DNA of 32,241 nucleotides. Source: Plakobranchus ocellatus. Taxonomy: Eukaryota > Mollusca > Gastropoda > Plakobranchidae. Positions 31,600 to 32,241 of the stretch are shown in pieces (the stretch's first letter is position 1; every line of letters begins with the position of its first letter). The notes under the pieces are model-generated. The model was given only the letters and a program-made list of their open reading frames with translations, had not been told where the DNA came from and did no database searches. The DNA lies in the NCBI GenBank assembly GCA_019648995.1, contig BLXT01004533.1, positions 437,128-469,368 of the forward strand. The letters are read 5' to 3'. A program made the position numbers and the translations under genes.

Positions 31600-31602
<3 letters not shown>

Positions 31603-31659
<57 letters not shown>

Positions 31660-31705
31660 GTCTGTCTCTCTCTCTGTCTGTCTCTCTGTCTGTCTCTCTC
31701 TCTCC

Positions 31706-31760
<55 letters not shown>
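31603..31760. repeat. (CT)n microsatellite in probable intron
   Basis: Roughly 160 bases of CT repeat with CTGT and CCCT interruptions, lying in the 595-base interval between the two 3' exons. It is one of the longest such tracts here. Confidence 0.95.
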
Positions 31761-31914
31761 GCTCTATTTTTCTCGCTCTATGCATGCATATCTATAGATG
31801 TATATTTTTTATTATGTGTATATCTATATAATATACAATATCTTATAGACCTATACTTAATCGTCCTACTGATTATTATTATTGTCATGAATTCTGACCG
31901 TAAAGTCTAGTCAG

Positions 31915-32112
31915 GCAGCCTTGCACCAGGCCGTGCAGAAGGGGGACGCAGCAAGATGCAAAGCGCTTGTAGACCGTTGCAGCAACCGTGAAGAGACTGA
32001 CAGCAATACTGAAGCTGCTGCTCCTGCTTCTAACAACGATGCTTCCACTGCATCAGATCTGATCTTAAGCCAAGACCCTGTGAGGCAACTTTTTGATGAC
32101 TTTAATTCTTAA
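31915..32112 (+). CDS. Last exon with ankyrin-like segment, unnamed gene
   Basis: The acceptor AAGTCTAGTCAG (31914), with a branch-point-like CTGAC at 31894-31898, leads into 65 codons ending at TAA 32110-32112. The first residues (AALHQAVQKGDAARCKALVD) follow the pattern of the first helix pair of an ankyrin repeat (LH-A---GD---C--LV). Then comes an Asn/Ser/Thr/Ala-rich linker and an acidic-hydrophobic end (QDPVRQLFDDFNS). Codon use is balanced and the sequence turns T-rich right after the stop, as a 3' UTR would. It joins in phase to the glutamine-rich exon at 30922-31319. One ankyrin-like unit alone would not fold stably, so either partners lie upstream or the resemblance is only partial. 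No poly(A) signal is visible before the window ends. Confidence 0.55.
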   Translation, partial: AALHQAVQKGDAARCKALVDRCSNREETDSNTEAAAPASNNDASTASDLILSQDPVRQLFDDFNS

Positions 32113-32241
32113 ATTAATTGATTTTTTTCTTTTTTTTTTGCTCTTAACCTGTCAATGTTTTAAGTACAAAAATCATTTAGTTGGAGCCTAAAACTAACAC
32201 CTTAATTTGTTTTGTTTTTTGTTTGTTTCGTTTTCTTTTTT
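32113..32241 (+). other. Probable start of 3' UTR
   Basis: T-rich sequence following the stop codon at 32110-32112. It contains no AATAAA; the transcript end would be beyond the window. Confidence 0.35.

Noticed and set aside
1..32241. CRISPR arrays, tRNA or rRNA genes, bacterial operons
   Set aside because: No regularly spaced identical repeats with unique spacers, no intact cloverleaf, no rRNA-like sequence, and no prokaryotic gene organisation were seen.

Overview
This is an AT-rich, gene-sparse stretch of animal nuclear DNA. Nothing in it looks bacterial: there are no operons, no ribosome-binding-site-led genes, and almost every long open frame is a by-product of a simple repeat. Three things point to an invertebrate, most likely a mollusc and quite possibly a cephalopod: about ten long CT/GA dinucleotide tracts, tRNA-derived SINEs, and decayed RTE/BovB-type LINE and Penelope-like retroelement fragments. 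The species assignment is inference.

Layout. 1-700 is CT-rich satellite-like sequence. 701-8140 is mostly anonymous AT-rich DNA with further microsatellites, a diverged ~100-bp repeat (5517-5960) and two candidate short terminal exons (6149-6225 and 7749-7848, the second with a strong splice acceptor and an AATAAA signal). 8272-8530 is a sharp GC-rich island carrying exact or near-exact GC-box, PBX/PREP, kappaB and NF-Y motifs, so it is a candidate promoter or enhancer. 9044-9985 holds a broken RTE-type LINE 3' end (minus strand) and a tRNA-derived SINE. A 308-base assembly gap (10296-10603) sits between two different triplet repeats. 11109-11195 is a 3'-tail relic of a Penelope-like element. 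13310-14545 is a second GC-richer zone with an 82-bp MITE-like inverted-repeat structure and a SINE head.

15319-15537 is a second LINE relic (plus strand). Just after it, 15742-16146 is a convincing unnamed terminal coding exon of 134 codons. It is followed by a diverged tandem array with a period of about 650-790 bp (roughly 16238-18500). 19430-21880 contains two more SINE-head relics and microsatellites. 24045-24475 is a degraded Penelope-like GIY-YIG endonuclease region with its tail at 24896-24993. 25040-30860 shows no recognisable gene. The right end (30922-32112) looks like the 3' end of a plus-strand gene: a glutamine-rich exon and a last exon that starts with an ankyrin-like segment, joined in phase across a 595-nt intron containing a large CT tract.

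No complete gene is present and no pathway can be reconstructed. What the window offers is a few unnamed exons, candidate regulatory DNA and a record of retroelement decay. Exon calls rest on splice-like signals, phase and open frame only.
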